Shown here: piece by piece, positions 37,524 to 50,296 of the stretch | How positions within the stretch are numbered: position 1 is the stretch's first letter | Layout: every line of letters begins with the position of its first letter | NCBI RefSeq assembly: GCF_016859285.1 | Contig: NC_053420.1 | Coordinates: 25,666,045 to 25,730,044, forward strand | Length of the DNA stretch: 64,000 nt | Direction of reading: 5' to 3' | Source: Xiphias gladius | Lineage: Eukaryota; Chordata; Actinopteri; Istiophoriformes; Xiphiidae | Translations under genes and position numbers: made by a program | The notes under the pieces: model-generated | Database searches by the model: none | What the model was told of the DNA's origin: nothing | Seen by the model: only the letters and a program-made list of their open reading frames with translations

Positions 37524-37925
37524 AAAGGAAGAGTTTGACATTAATATTTGACAATAATAATTGTGTTCCTGCTGAGAGTTAGATGAGAAGATGGATACCA
37601 CTCTCATGTCTGTCCGTCAAGTATCAAGCTTCAGCTAAAAGGCGATTAGTTTAACTTGAAATAAAGAAAAGGGGAAGCAGGGATAGAAAGCTAGCATGGC
37701 TATACATCTACCAGCACCTCCAAATGTCGCAAATTAACACGTTACATCTAGTTTGTTTAATCTGTACACAAACTGAAATATAAAAACAACCATTTACAGG
37801 AAGTTACACGCCAGGCGCAGTGATGTAGCTACGGTTAAGCTAATCGTCTTCTGGCTCCGGCTTCATACTCAACGGACAGAGAGGAGAGTGGTATCAATCT
37901 TCTCATCTAACTCTTGGCGAGAAAA
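37524..37925. mobile_element. MITE-like element with about 50-bp inverted ends
   Basis: The left arm at about 37571-37618 contains GAGAGTTAGATGAGAAGATG and, further on, CCACTCTCATGTCTGTCCGT. The right arm at about 37871-37921 contains the complements, CGGACAGAGAGGAGAGTGG and CTTCTCATCTAACTCTTGGC. The interior has CTACCAGCACCTCC and AATTAACACGTTACATCT. There is no coding capacity. A second, rearranged copy lies at 44160-44425. Confidence 0.7.
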
Positions 37926-38166
37926 TGCTGGACCGTTCCTTCTATTTGAATTGTCCTCTATGGTTGGAAGAAATGTAACAGGCCTGAAGCTCATTAAAAC
38001 CTTTCAGATTTCAATTGGGTAAACTTGAAAATGCTTGGTCATCAAGCTAAAAAAACAGGTTGTGTTTCCTCTGACATTTTGGAGGCTTTCACCTAACAAC
38101 AGCAATATTTAGGAAGAACTCTTCCAGCACTCTTCTTTAAAGTTGTGGAAATTTATTTCACAGGCA

Positions 38167-38192
<26 letters not shown>
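38167..38192. repeat. poly(T) run
   Basis: Twenty-six T residues in the gene desert, just right of the MITE-like element. Confidence 0.95.
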
Positions 38193-38198
<6 letters not shown>

Positions 38199-39254
38199 GC
38201 TGGGATTTTTGATGTTTCATGCTTTTTTGAATTATGGTGTGGGTTTTTCAGGGTAACACTTTAATCTTCCTTTAAGAACACACTTTGAGGAAACAAAGAA
38301 AATGCCACCAGCCAAACATAGATGTGGGGCGCTAAGACGGGAGGGGTTTCAGATTGAGATGCAAGATGGATTCATATATATTCATGAATTCAGTCAGAAA
38401 AGTCAAACGGAAGCAGTATGATAATCTTGCAGTAATTGCATTTTTCCCTCCAACTGTTTTTGGCAGAGCTGAGAGCCACATCCCGAGACATGTGACGGGG
38501 AAAGCAGTGGTGAGGAGTGTCACAGTGGTGAACAGTGGATACACTCTGACCCTGTACTGAAGGCCAGGCAATCCACAGCGAGGTCAAGTGGTGGTTATGC
38601 CAAATCCATTGGATTCATGGGTAATGGGACAGCTATCATTAGTCCTTGGATGGTCAATTATATGTTTAATTAAGCAAGACAGATGTCAGATAATTGAACT
38701 ATTGACTGTCCCTCTGAGTCACATCTGTCTTATGATTCAGGGAGGGCACAGCTGAAGTCAGATTTGTTAGGAGGCATGAGATCCAGACAAGAGTTATATA
38801 AAAAAATTATTTAAAATCCAGTCATTTTATTTACTTGAAAAGATCCATTTGATGTCCTGACCTCTGACTGAAAAATTTTTTTTTGTTTTCTGAATGTGCA
38901 CGTTTTCTCTTCCAGGCCTCAGGAAACTCCATCATAAGCGTACAAAAAAAAAAAAGGAACATCGAAAGGACCATATTTCAAACTATCAAGCTTTTTTCAT
39001 ACATGTCAGTCTGCTGGATACATGTCAGCAGCCATCTGAAAAGTGCTGACATCGCTGCCCTCCTGTCCAGCAGCCCGCTCCCTCTGTGCGAACTTGGATT
39101 TAGCTCAAGGGTATAGCCACCCTGCTAATGTGATGTAGCTCCAAGAAGGAAACAAATTGGCCTGACATCTCATACACTGCCTTGTCTTGATTGTGTGATG
39201 GCTTCTACTGCTAATGTGTTACGATAGGTGGACCTGCACGGGGAGAGAGACAGC

Positions 39255-39255
39255 C

Positions 39256-39318
<63 letters not shown>

Positions 39319-39407
39319 TGTGTGTGCGCGTGTGAGAGAGAAAGAGAGAAAGACAGAGCAAGAGAGAGAGAGAGAGAGAGACAGAGAGAGGGAGAGAGAG
39401 AGGGGGG
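39255..39407. repeat. (TG)n(GA)n compound microsatellite
   Basis: About 75 bases of TG repeat followed by about 70 bases of GA-rich repeat. Confidence 0.97.
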
Positions 39408-40614
39408 ATGGGGGAAGGGCCTCAGTCTGCAAGATCAGCACAAGTGGAATTGCATTGATTCAGTTAACTGCAGAGTTGGAGCGTGATGTGGAATTCTGTT
39501 TATCAAGGGTGGAGTTTACACGATAGGCTCCATTTTGATCTTATTTTCTACATCGCATTCATAATCAGTCCCTGCTCCTTCTCTTTCAGCAGTAAACTAT
39601 TAGATCAGACTTGTACATGTAGTTTAGCTCCACCTGGAGTTACATATTATTTTCAGTAAAATTTACACATATGTGTTCCTTACTAATTTAGTGTCTCGAA
39701 TTAAACGTCTCTCTACCAAAAACATTACTAGAAATGCTCGCAGCTGCTCAGATGTGATGATGGCAGATACACACGGTAAACATCAGCATAATCTGTATTA
39801 ATCTACAGGATCAGATGCAAACCACTGACATCATGTTGTGTAAATCACCAGGAAATGTGCTGCACATTCCAAGTAAATACCGACTCATGTTTTATATTCA
39901 CAATGAAGCCGTGGGCCTAGAAACAACATCTGCTGAATCTTAACAAAATGCAAAATAAATCTCAAACATTGTTTTAATTAAAGGGAATAAAGCACAGAGT
40001 TGAAGCTCTGTAACGGGCTGTTTCCTATAAATGAGGAGTGTCTGATGGTTGAAAATATGCTGACAAAAGATGTGATGTATTAATTATACTGAAAGTACAA
40101 TATGTAGAATAAATTCTTGACTGAGTGATGTTCCTTTATGATGAATCTGTATTAGATCAGATCATACTGGCCTTTTTTATAAAAAATCGTCTGGTGCTTT
40201 ATGTGTTAAAAATGCTTTCTGTCCATGTTTTTGGCATTCAGAGAGGATAAACATATTGTTAATTTACAATATATGTGTATGAGGCTCTCTCTTGAACATA
40301 CATTTAAAACGTGCATGTTGCAGATGTATATTTTCTTTTCTCCGTTTCTTCTGCCCCTCTCTTTCCTCTCCTCATTTCTCTGTCTAGCTGTAAGGAATTT
40401 GTCTCTAAGGGTTTATCATGACTGCCTCATACCCCCCCCCTAGTTTGTCATTTTGCTGATCCAGACGCTTTTTCATATTTCTGTATTCTTATCATCCACT
40501 GGCAGTAAGATGATCCATTTCACTTATTTCTTAGAAGTGTGACTGTAGCCTAAGTCAATATCTACAGAATGAATTCAGCGAAAGGAGGGCTTGCTGGGGA
40601 GGGGCAGCTAGTTA

Positions 40615-40636
40615 GCGGCGGCGGCGGCGGCGGCGG
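40615..40636. repeat. (GCG)n trinucleotide repeat
   Basis: Seven GCG units, then GGTGGTGGTACTGG. GC-rich and isolated in an AT-rich desert. Confidence 0.95.
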
Positions 40637-40872
40637 TGGTGGTACTGGTAGCGCAGGACACTTTTTTTTTTATCCAGAGTCAGCAAGGGTAAAATGTCAA
40701 GCATTTCTTAGGGAAGCAGCTCCATAGGATTCTATTCGAAGCTTTAATCTTAATTGAGAGCATCGCACATTGATATTCCATAGGCCTCTGTGCCCTTCGC
40801 CTCTCAGCTACTTTCATTTAGAGGACAGCCATACTGCACTAGAGCATTGGGACTGCTTTGTCAGACAGCCAA

Positions 40873-40892
40873 GAGGCCAAAGGCAAGGTCAA
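40873..40892 (+). promoter_or_regulatory. nuclear-receptor half-site cluster
   Basis: AGGCCAAAGGCAAGGTCAA contains a degenerate DR1 pair (AGGCCA, one base, AGGCAA) overlapping a good AGGTCA half-site. AACAATGG, a SOX-type site, lies about 20 bases downstream. The surrounding 300 bases lack repeats. Binding is untested. Confidence 0.3.
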
Positions 40893-41558
40893 CCTCTCTT
40901 TGTAACAATGGCTCACTATGGAGTGAAGGCATCACCTCTTTGATGCTGTCAGAGCTCTTGTGAAACATTTCTTCTTAAAGTTAAACTGAATGAAATGTTT
41001 TACATTGTGACCTTTTATTGGCACGAAATATTGTGGAGGACTCATATTTCATTTTATTTTTATTATCGGAGTAATGTTAAAAATAGTTTCACAGTTTCCT
41101 GACTTGCGGATATAAACAAGCCACTTCTTTCCCCGCACAGCTCAAGGCCAAACAGACTGATGATTTAATGCAGTGCGGATTAAAAGAAGATATTTGCATA
41201 TCTAGCAGTCAGAGAGAGTTCACTTAAGCAGTCAAAGAGATGATTTAATTATAGTTTAGATTACTTGAAATCGGTAAATACGGCCTCTTCACAGAGGAAG
41301 AGATATATGCCTTGCCCGTGTTAAAAGGCTCCCAATTCAGTGTTCCGTTGCTCACAGTTGGTGCAGCAGCATCCCCTAATCCTCAAAACAAAGGGGAAGG
41401 ACTAACTGGCCAGGCAGATGCAGTGATAAGGCCCATGTCATCAAGTAAGGTGAGGAGAGGAGGGAGGTGCGGGACGGCAACGCTCTCGCCACTCCTGTGG
41501 GAAGACTCGTCATGCCACCTTTCCAGAGGTGATGAAAACAGATGGAAATAAACAGGCA

Positions 41559-41560
<2 letters not shown>

Positions 41561-41624
<64 letters not shown>
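41561..41624. repeat. (AC)n microsatellite
   Basis: A perfect AC run of 64 bases. Confidence 0.98.
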
Positions 41625-41625
<1 letters not shown>

Positions 41626-43149
41626 GACACACACAGAGAAACTGTTTACAGCTGAGTGCACAGCCCCTATCTGTGGGACTGAGGACCGAGCTCGCCTCCA
41701 TTTCTCATGCTCCCGCCTCAGCCCGCTGCTGACACAGATATACTGTAAAGAGATAGCAGCACAGATGCATGCATGTGCATGTCAAAGTAACCCTGGGGGT
41801 GAGCCGGTCTGAAAACACAAAGGGTGAAGGGATAACACACAACTCATCTGGCACACTTTCCTCATTCATCTCAAACCTTTATGTGACACTTAAAACTGAT
41901 TTGGGAAGCTCAAGATAACAAGTGTAAGTCTTTGCAGCAAACACAAGTGTTTCTTCTGCTGATGAAACACTGAATCAGGATTAAAGGATTAGTCCTTCAA
42001 AGATTTGTTTTACTAGGACATACTATGAATAACAGGTTCCTATGGAGGGGCTGCGGCTTCTGACAGATTTATCAGGTGATCAGGGTTTGATAAAGCTTTA
42101 GAGAAGCTGCTCCTATTTCAAAGTCTTCTCCTCTGGTTCTGTGGGAAAGCCCAATGCTCCTGCTTTCCACTGCTTCTACCAATCAACCACAGCAGCCTTT
42201 ACCAAACACCTCAGCTGCCAACAACGAATCAACACAGTTAGCCTCCAGATCTATGCAGACAACAAAGCAAGCACTTCTCAGCTGGACATTGGGAAAGAAT
42301 CTTTAAAGAAAGGGTTCACTTTATCACACGAATCAATAAAATCTATTTTAACCAGGCAATGATACTTTACTCTTGCCAATAAAACGTAACCTACTTTGTA
42401 ACTTATCAAGGGACGAGAACATTGTCCAAGCTTATTTTCTGCTTCTTTCACTTGCCTCTTTGGTTCTGCCTTTTATTTCAAAAGTTTTTGTTTGAAATTA
42501 TTTACTAGATCAGGAAAAAGACTACACATCAGTGTCTTAAAATAATTAATGCCATTCAGTCATCTTTATGCTCTCAATTTTATACAAGGCAACCTTAGAA
42601 GAAGAGCAGTTTCAATTTTTGTGTGGAAACAGGAGTCAAGGCTGTTCTTCTCCTTTGGGATTTAAATATAGCCCCACTCACCATTACTGCTGTCACTCAC
42701 AGAGTTATAGTGACCTTTTGACCTCGCCTGTACAAAGGAGACTTGAAGCTGACACACTCACTCCAAATGTTTTTCACCAGTGCAGCCAAACAGAGACACA
42801 TTCTATGACAGTTTTTTTTCTGGGCTTCGATGCTATCAGTCTGATAGTTGGTGGTGGTATTGTTTTTACTCATTTTTCTGATTTTGTCTTAGGTTTCATC
42901 TGTGCTCCAGAGAACAGTGTAAACACACAGGAAGCAGGCAGATGGGGTGTTCCCACAACAGGCGGACAGTTGAACGTTTCTCAACACCTGATGTGCAGGC
43001 TGAGGTCAGAATTTGTTGGGTTACACGTCAGAGACCACCAACCTGTGTTGTTGGATGGCTTGGAGGGGTTAGGGCTGCAGGCCACGGCTTGGCCACGTGT
43101 GGGCGGTGTGTTCCTTTACACACTTCACTTTCTCTTCTCTGTCTCTGGA

Positions 43150-43730
43150 CTACTGCTGTATCTCAACAACTGAAAAATGCATTGCCATGAAAGTTTGTAC
43201 AGATAAATATGGTGCCCTGAGGATGAGTCCTGATGACTTTTGTGGTTCCATGACTTGACCTTATGATGGCAAGTGCCATCATAAGGTCAATATTTTCAAT
43301 TATCCAGTGAAATGTCTCAAATCTACCAGATTTGCACAAAGTTTGGTATAGACATTCGATACCATTGTCCCCACACAATGTACTCTAAGGACACCTGATA
43401 ATCCTTTGAATTCTTCTCTAGCGCCACCATGATGTTGACTGTGATGTTTTGAATGAAATGTCTCAACAGCTGCTATCAAATTTGGTTCAGGTATTCATGT
43501 ACTCCTCAGGATGAATCAGAACAACTTTGGTGAACCCCTGACTTTTCAGGTCAGAATTTGAATTTGTCTAATAATTTGGTTCATGACCAAATCCATGCAA
43601 AACTACTGTTACTCCCAAAAGTCTCAGCTGTATTTTCTGTTTAGTGCTAATTAGCATATACTAGCATGCTACCACGGTAAACTAAAATGGTGAGTATGGT
43701 AAACAGCTCAGCTCTAGACATTTAGTCTTG
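43150..43730. repeat. dispersed teleost repeat, with hairpin
   Basis: The phrases TGAAATGTCTCAACAGCTGC, CCTCAGGATGAATCAGAACA and GTGCTAATTAGCATATACTA match a repeat I recall as widespread in percomorph genomes. Related segments recur within the block: GAAATGTCTCAA appears twice, and two segments resemble GTGCCCTGAGGATGAGTCC. It is noncoding. Confidence 0.6.
43257..43288. repeat. perfect 15-bp inverted repeat, 2-base spacer
   Basis: GACCTTATGATGGCA at 43257-43271, AG, then its exact complement TGCCATCATAAGGTC at 43274-43288. It lies inside the dispersed repeat at 43150-43730. Confidence 0.97.
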
Positions 43731-44159
43731 TTATAATAACAAGGGATCACATGACTGTATAATGTGAAAGAGGTTGCTCATAGTGATGAACACACAGAGA
43801 GTTATCGCCAGGCTCTGCAGTTCCCCTCAGCTCAACAGAGCATTTTAGCATCTTTGAGGTTATTGTTTTGGTTTTATGGCCCACAACATTACTGTTTTGA
43901 TTCTTTTTCAAGGCTCTCATCAGAATCGTTTTAAGACACAGCAGACAGCTGTTTTTTGAAAAAACTAAAGAAAAAACAAAACCTTCATACTACCTGTCCA
44001 GCACCTAACAGTGTACAGACAGACATAACAACTAGCTGGTGAACATAGTGGAGTATTTAGCAGCTAAAGAGCCAGAGGAAAAAGAGAATGAATACTGGAT
44101 ATCCATTTGCTGGATGTGTAAATAAGCAACTGCTAAAATGTTTTCGATTTCAACTTACA

Positions 44160-44425
44160 GGTATGGTTTGACATTTTGGTAAATGTGCTCACTCGCTTTC
44201 TCAGATGAGAAGACTGATACTACTGTCATGTCTGTACGCTAAATAGGAAGCTTCTTTGAGTCCTATCGTCACTGTCATGTAATTCCTCAACTTGCCGTGG
44301 TTATAGTTTGGTGTTCGTACCGATTGAAAAAAACATATTGCACCGTATTAATTTGTGAGCTTTATAGTGCTGGTAGGTGGATTTTGTTACCTTTGAACAG
44401 GGAAGGCTAGCTAAGCTAGTGGCCA
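44160..44425. mobile_element. second copy of the 37.5-kb MITE-like family
   Basis: GTTTGACATTTTGG and AGATGAGAAGACTGATAC match the left end of the 37.5-kb element. ATTAATTTGTGAGCTTTATAG and GTGCTGGTAGGTGG are the reverse complement of its interior. The copy is shorter and diverged. Confidence 0.6.
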
Positions 44426-45504
44426 GAAAATAAATGAATGCAGGTTATAGTTCACAAATTTGTCAAAGTTATTATTTGCCAGTAATCATGAGATTTCTGT
44501 TTGCGATGATCAAGTCTCAAAAAACAGATTGAATGCGGGTTGTGTGAAATGATGTTTGTCTTACAAGTGAACTGTATCTTAAATTCAGAGGGAACTCTTA
44601 TCACACCCTCATTAAATTTCGTTGTTTTCTTGTAACCTTTCATTTGATTTTTTTGAGAAGTTAGGGTTTCTTTTTTCTCTGCCGTTAAATCCCAGTACAA
44701 AGTACTTCCTGTATCTTGACCACAAGAAGAGCAAACAAGTACATGGGTTCACTGTTGTATAAAGGCTTGCATCCCCTTAAATAGAACCCTTATATTCATG
44801 TGTTGGCCCACAACAAGCTTCTTTCCCTGACAGTCCGACCACAGCACACAGTTGGTTGTTCCTCAGTTGTTTTAGCAGAGGCTTAACGTCGAGCACAATG
44901 AGAAAGATGGCCAGAAAATCAAAGAATGGGCGTGTGAACCCTGTTCTGCCAAATCCTCCTACTGCGTAGAGGGCACAGATGGTTACGGCTGCGCTAAAAT
45001 CAGCCGAAAGGAAAAATAATATGGCTTTAAGTTTAGCGCAGTGCTTCTGAGAAACATAAAGGAAGAGTTATGACATAAGGGAGATGTTAACATGACACAT
45101 TAGTGCCAGAGTTACACACCCAATTCCAAGGAGGCCTTTTAGACTTCACCATGATGACACTACTGCCATATTCTAATGTCAGTGACACCCATAGAAACCT
45201 ATGAAGAAGGGTGTTGAATGGTGCAAGTGTCGTAACAACTGTAGTTTGTCAAAACCCGTCATCTGTTCCCATCAACTTTTCTTATTCTTTTTGGTGAAAT
45301 CTATATTTTACCAACAATATGTCAGGAAAATCTACTCTAAAATTGCATCTTATTTTTTAAGGAATCTCCAACTAATCTAATCAAAATATATGATTGCCTT
45401 AATTTATAGGATATATTTTGCTGTTCTCACTTTTTGGGCCACCATTCATTTAAACTCACAGTAACACAGTAACATTATCCCAAAAACATAAAATGATCTA
45501 TCTC

Positions 45505-45506
<2 letters not shown>

Positions 45507-45569
<63 letters not shown>
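45507..45569. repeat. (AC)n microsatellite
   Basis: A perfect AC run of about 62 bases. Confidence 0.98.
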
Positions 45570-45572
<3 letters not shown>

Positions 45573-48095
45573 ACTCAGATTTAAAACCACCAAAACATGC
45601 TGTCTTCTCTTTCCTTTCCTAACGGCAGCCAGATGTTTATTTTCTCATCTGCAGCGCTCTTCCCAAAAACCAGAGTCCCACCATTACTTTTCCCGGATGC
45701 GAGTATGTTATATACCAGAGACACAATATGGTCCCCGAGGGCTGGACCTGCTTTCCAGGTTGTGTTAAACTCGCCAGGGTGCACATGCTGTTGTCTGAGC
45801 AGGAGCTGACCCTTAATCAGTGAAGCTTTGCCAACAGCAACTGAGAGCCACAATTATCTGCCCTATAGATAGGTAGGTTGTATACTGGGGTGCAGGGGCT
45901 ATGGAAAGGGAAGAGGCTGTCCGGGGGGGGTGAGTTAAACTCTGTGTCTCGTGTTTCTACTGTGCACTAATGGATGCCTGTCATCATTATGGACAGAAAC
46001 AGGAGGGCGCCTGCCAGCTGCATGACCCCCATAAAACAGGACAGGAAATCCTAGCAGGGAATGAAAGGGAAAGAGATCTCCTCTCTTCTCTTCTCTTATT
46101 CAATAATCCTTTCTCCACTCTTTGGCCTTTTTTTATGCTGTAAAAATACAGTATCCATTGTAGCAACGAAAGTCAAGGTGTTGAGGGTTTGGTTACTGAA
46201 ATGTATATAAAACAATTAGTCACTGTCACATCGGCTGACTAGTTCCTTTACCTTGTTGTGTATGCCAGTAAAACCCCTCTGCTTTTCACCTCTGTTAAGA
46301 GGCTTAGGGTGTTTTATGTTTCTGTCACACTGGGAGGAACTTGTATAATTATTACATACAGTGGCTCACCTTTTACTCTGTAACCAAAGTCCAGGGTCTG
46401 TAATGTAACAGGACTTTGTCACACTTTTCTCCGTGGTGTCCACTGAAACGTGACAAACACTTTATCAGAGTGCCTTCCTATCAGATCCCCTGGAGTTCAT
46501 GCACAAACACATTGAACGCAACGTCCCCAGGAAGCCAGATTCCTTATTACAGCCAATAAGTTAGCAGGACAAGCTTTATCGTAGTTCCGAGGCTACACAT
46601 TAATCCACTCTGTTGGATCCTGCAGAGTCCATCATGTGATAACTTTCGTCATTACCACTAGTACAATCATAATTACTGTAATCTTTCCGAATGTAGCAAC
46701 AGGCACAAAAATACTTCCATAGACCATGTGGGAACTAAGGCAATCAGTAGAGAAAAAGCTACATTGATGACAAAAACATAATTCGTCACAATCACAAGTT
46801 TTTTAAAAATATGTGCCTGTGTGTGAGAGAGCTAGAACGTGCACATACACATGAATATCTGTGTTTGCATACACATGTCTGCGTGTGTTTGTGTGCCATG
46901 TCCATGGAGACATCTGTGTGCGTGTGTGATCACTGCATGATTCACAGTGTCACAACTGCACGCAGAAACGACTGGACATCCTGAGCGGAAACCACAGCCG
47001 TCGAAGCTGCGTTTTCCTGCGACATACAACCTAACACTCTCACAAAGAGTCACTTGACTAGACCCTCATATAGGAAGTGAAAGAGGAAGCCTCTCGTCCA
47101 TCCTGTCCTCCATCCCAATCTCTTCTCTGCACTTCACGTGAAGCCACTCTTATAGACAATCACACAGTATGAGACACTTTACTGTTGCAAAACAACGGTG
47201 AAAGAACTGGCTGGGGCTGGAAATGGCTTGCTATTGGGGGTCAAATGTCTGGTCAGGTGACATTTAGCCACAGAAGATTAGTGACAATCATTATTGTGAA
47301 TGGAGAATCCTCTGGTTGATCAACAGGGTTTGTTTGGAACAAAGGAATATTTACTTAGCTGATAAACTGATTCTTATTTGGCCAGCCCTTTTTTGTATCT
47401 AATCTCTAATAGTTTTTTGTGTCAGTCAGTCAGGAGGTCTTCAACAAGATACTCAGTGTTTAGACAGCCGAGCTGGACCAAACCAATACCGTCCAGGGGA
47501 GATGGGTATGATATCACACATGGAAGTGGTGAGTGATGTTTGACTGTGGCCCGGCCTTCCCTCATGGCTCGAGGCCTCTGGCTGTGTTCATTGGTGTCAG
47601 TGTACGTAGCCTGGCAGCCTGCATTCCTCTGCCTCTCCCCACACAATGGTGAGTATCTGCAGCATTCCTCTGTCTGTGTCCGCTGTCTGAGACCCAGCCA
47701 GGCCTTGGCAAAGCCCAGGACTCAGCCAAGAGGTTGGCACCATGTTCCACTGTTTCAGAGGGACACGTTTGAGTATTTTCACTGAACACCGGTCATTCAT
47801 AAGTGTTATTCGTTGGGTTAAAGTGTGTTATAGTTAACTTAGGAGTGACCACTTTGTCTTATTAGTCACTGTGAAAAATTAGAGTCAAATAATTCAGGAG
47901 ATGATGATACCTCCTCTTTAACCTGCCTCATCATCTTGTTCGGACTTTTTTTTTTTCAACCATTCCCTCTCTCAATCTGTTAAAAAAATGTAACCGTGTC
48001 TTTTCTAAACCATTTTCACCGCTCTTTATCCTTCTCCAGCTATTTGGCTTTCTCTCTTGTTCTGATGCCACAGCCGTGCAGACACCTTTCCCTCC

Positions 48096-48108
48096 TGCTG
48101 ACTCAGTA
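48096..48108 (+). promoter_or_regulatory. candidate MAF recognition element
   Basis: TGCTGACTCAGTA differs at one base from the T-MARE consensus TGCTGACTCAGCA. It lies about 2.8 kb beyond the 3' end of the mafb coding region. MAF proteins can regulate their own genes, so this is a plausible but untested autoregulatory site. Confidence 0.35.
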
Positions 48109-50296
48109 GCCAGCCTCAGGCGCTGTGGGCTTGGGGTGTTGGTGGCGGGGAGGAGGAGGAGGGAGGTGGGGAGTGCGAGGCTCCCACATCAGGTCCACCA
48201 GCCTATCACATGTGAGGGAAAAGAGCTGGCTAATCGTTTCTACAATGGCACCCTGCACACTGTCACACAGTACCACAAACCACTCTCCTCGCCAACACTT
48301 CTGCTGTACTATTCCGCTGCTGCTTGGAAAACCACATATGATATATGCAAGTGCGCAAATATATGACACTGAACAAGGAACTACACAGTTTGAAAAACCA
48401 AACTACTAAAACGCATCACTATATACAATGTAAAATATATGTAAGTATACATATCAATGCATACCATGCATTTAGTTTTCTCCGGTACAGTATCTGTGAA
48501 TATACACTTGGACGTAAGGTAGTTCAATCTCAAGTGCTACATAATTCTTATCCGTTTTAGTTGATGTTAAGCATGCAGCATTTTAATGTTTACACAGATT
48601 ATGTCATTTACAAATGACATCATGACATGTAAAACAATATTGATCTGTGACAAAAAGTTAATGAACAAATAATTGAACTCAACTTCTTTAAAACAATTTT
48701 TTTTCAATAAAAATTGAGGGTGAATTTTACTTTTTGGACAGCAGTCATGTGAGTAGGCTTACTGCTCCTGAGTATAATTAAGAGTACCGTTTTAAAATAG
48801 AGGATACCTTCATTTTGAAATTAAACCTTGCATGTAAATGTAGTCTTATGCCATATACAGTATAGTGGCCGCTGATTAATGATGCCTTCCCGATAACATT
48901 AAAATACAGAAGAGCATTATTAATTCCTATAACCATCTGGTTATTTTCCACTTCATCCTTAATGCTCACGAACGCAGCCATCTACGTCATGCACTCCCAG
49001 CGCAGCCGGCTGACCTTCAGGGATTTCGCCTGTTTTCAGAAGGAAAGTGCTTTTACACCTGTGGTTGGATTTTAGAGCTGCTTTCCCTCAACAGAGGGTG
49101 AGGTCAAATCTGTCAGGGGTCACACTTGAAAAGAGACCCTGGTTTCCAGGCTAAAGGGTGGTGCCTTTATCCGAGCCACCTGCCCAGCTGAACCCTTGCA
49201 GCGGGGGAAGAGTGAGAAAGTCTCCTCTGACGGCGAAAAAATCTCAAAGATTTTCTGCACACAGGCCATCACAGAGGTTATAAACTCAATTTACAATGTG
49301 ACCACTTATCACACATTATCACACTGGCCTTGGAACTATTACGGTCATCAAAATATTATTGTAGTCCCAAATTGAGAATGATCTGTGTTCAGGAAATTTG
49401 ATTGAGGATTTCAAACAAACAAAAAAACAAAAACAAGAAAACAACAAAAAAACATATCAAATGAAAAGATTCCTCTGCGGCCGGCCGGAGGGGCAGCGAG
49501 CACTCTGCCCTGGTTGTTGTTTTTCTCTTCCTCTGTTAATGAATGCAGAGGTGATCTGTTTGTCTGAGGAAGAGAGCAGAGGGGAAGCCTGATTTCCACT
49601 CCATTTTATCTGTGCCCCACAGCCCCTGCCAGTCAGCCCCCTGTGCTTTCACATGCCGAGGTCCCACAGGAAGCAGCACTCCATGAAGGGCAAAGGTCAG
49701 AGAAGGAGAGAAAGCCACTCGTCCTTTCATTCACCACCAAACTAACAAACAGACAACACTGTGATTTTTACTGTTCTTGTTCTTTTGGCTGTCCAGCAAA
49801 ATACTTCTAACACGATAAGGAAGAAACGTGACTTCTTGAAACTAGCATTGTGAATTTAGAGTGTGTTAAAATTTTATAGGGTCATAATGTAAGCTTAGAA
49901 AATGGATTTATAGTGGAGACAATGTTTTGTGACTGTATCCTTGTAGAATGCACTCTGCACAAATGAGTCAATTTACTTCCTCATTTATGTATAATATGTA
50001 GCCTTCTTACTGATAGACTTCAATACCCTGATTTTATGCAGTGTGCACAAATATTATCTTGGATGTTTCTGCTTATATCGATTTAGGAATTTAAAAACAG
50101 CTTTTCTTTTTAGTTTGTGAAAGTGATGATAAAAAATGTTGGAATAGGTCTCATAAGTATAACAAATTACACTGCCTTGATGGAAATTGCAAAGAAAATT
50201 GTGCATGTGAGGCAAATATTTTACCCTACAGACCGTTTTTTTGTGGGACAGTAATTTGTCAGCAGATGAGACACAATTTTAAAAAGTCACAATAGG

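Larger units (their letters stand above)
31144..50296. other. gene desert between fam83d and mafb
   Basis: About 19 kb with no gene I can support. It contains a dead LINE (31715-32357), MITE-like elements (33167-33614, 37524-37925, 44160-44425), a dispersed fish repeat with a hairpin (43150-43730), and simple repeats at 36736, 37196, 39255, 40615, 41561 and 45507. Repeat-poor stretches such as 35270-35460, 38600-38760 and 40690-40990 are candidate regulatory elements. MAFB in mammals lies beside large deserts thought to hold its enhancers, and this interval may be the fish equivalent. Confidence 0.6.

Noticed and set aside
45581-45853. 90-codon minus-strand frame beside a (AC)n repeat
   Set aside because: It looks protein-like in places (SLVYNILASGKS) but I recognise no family, start context or exon structure.
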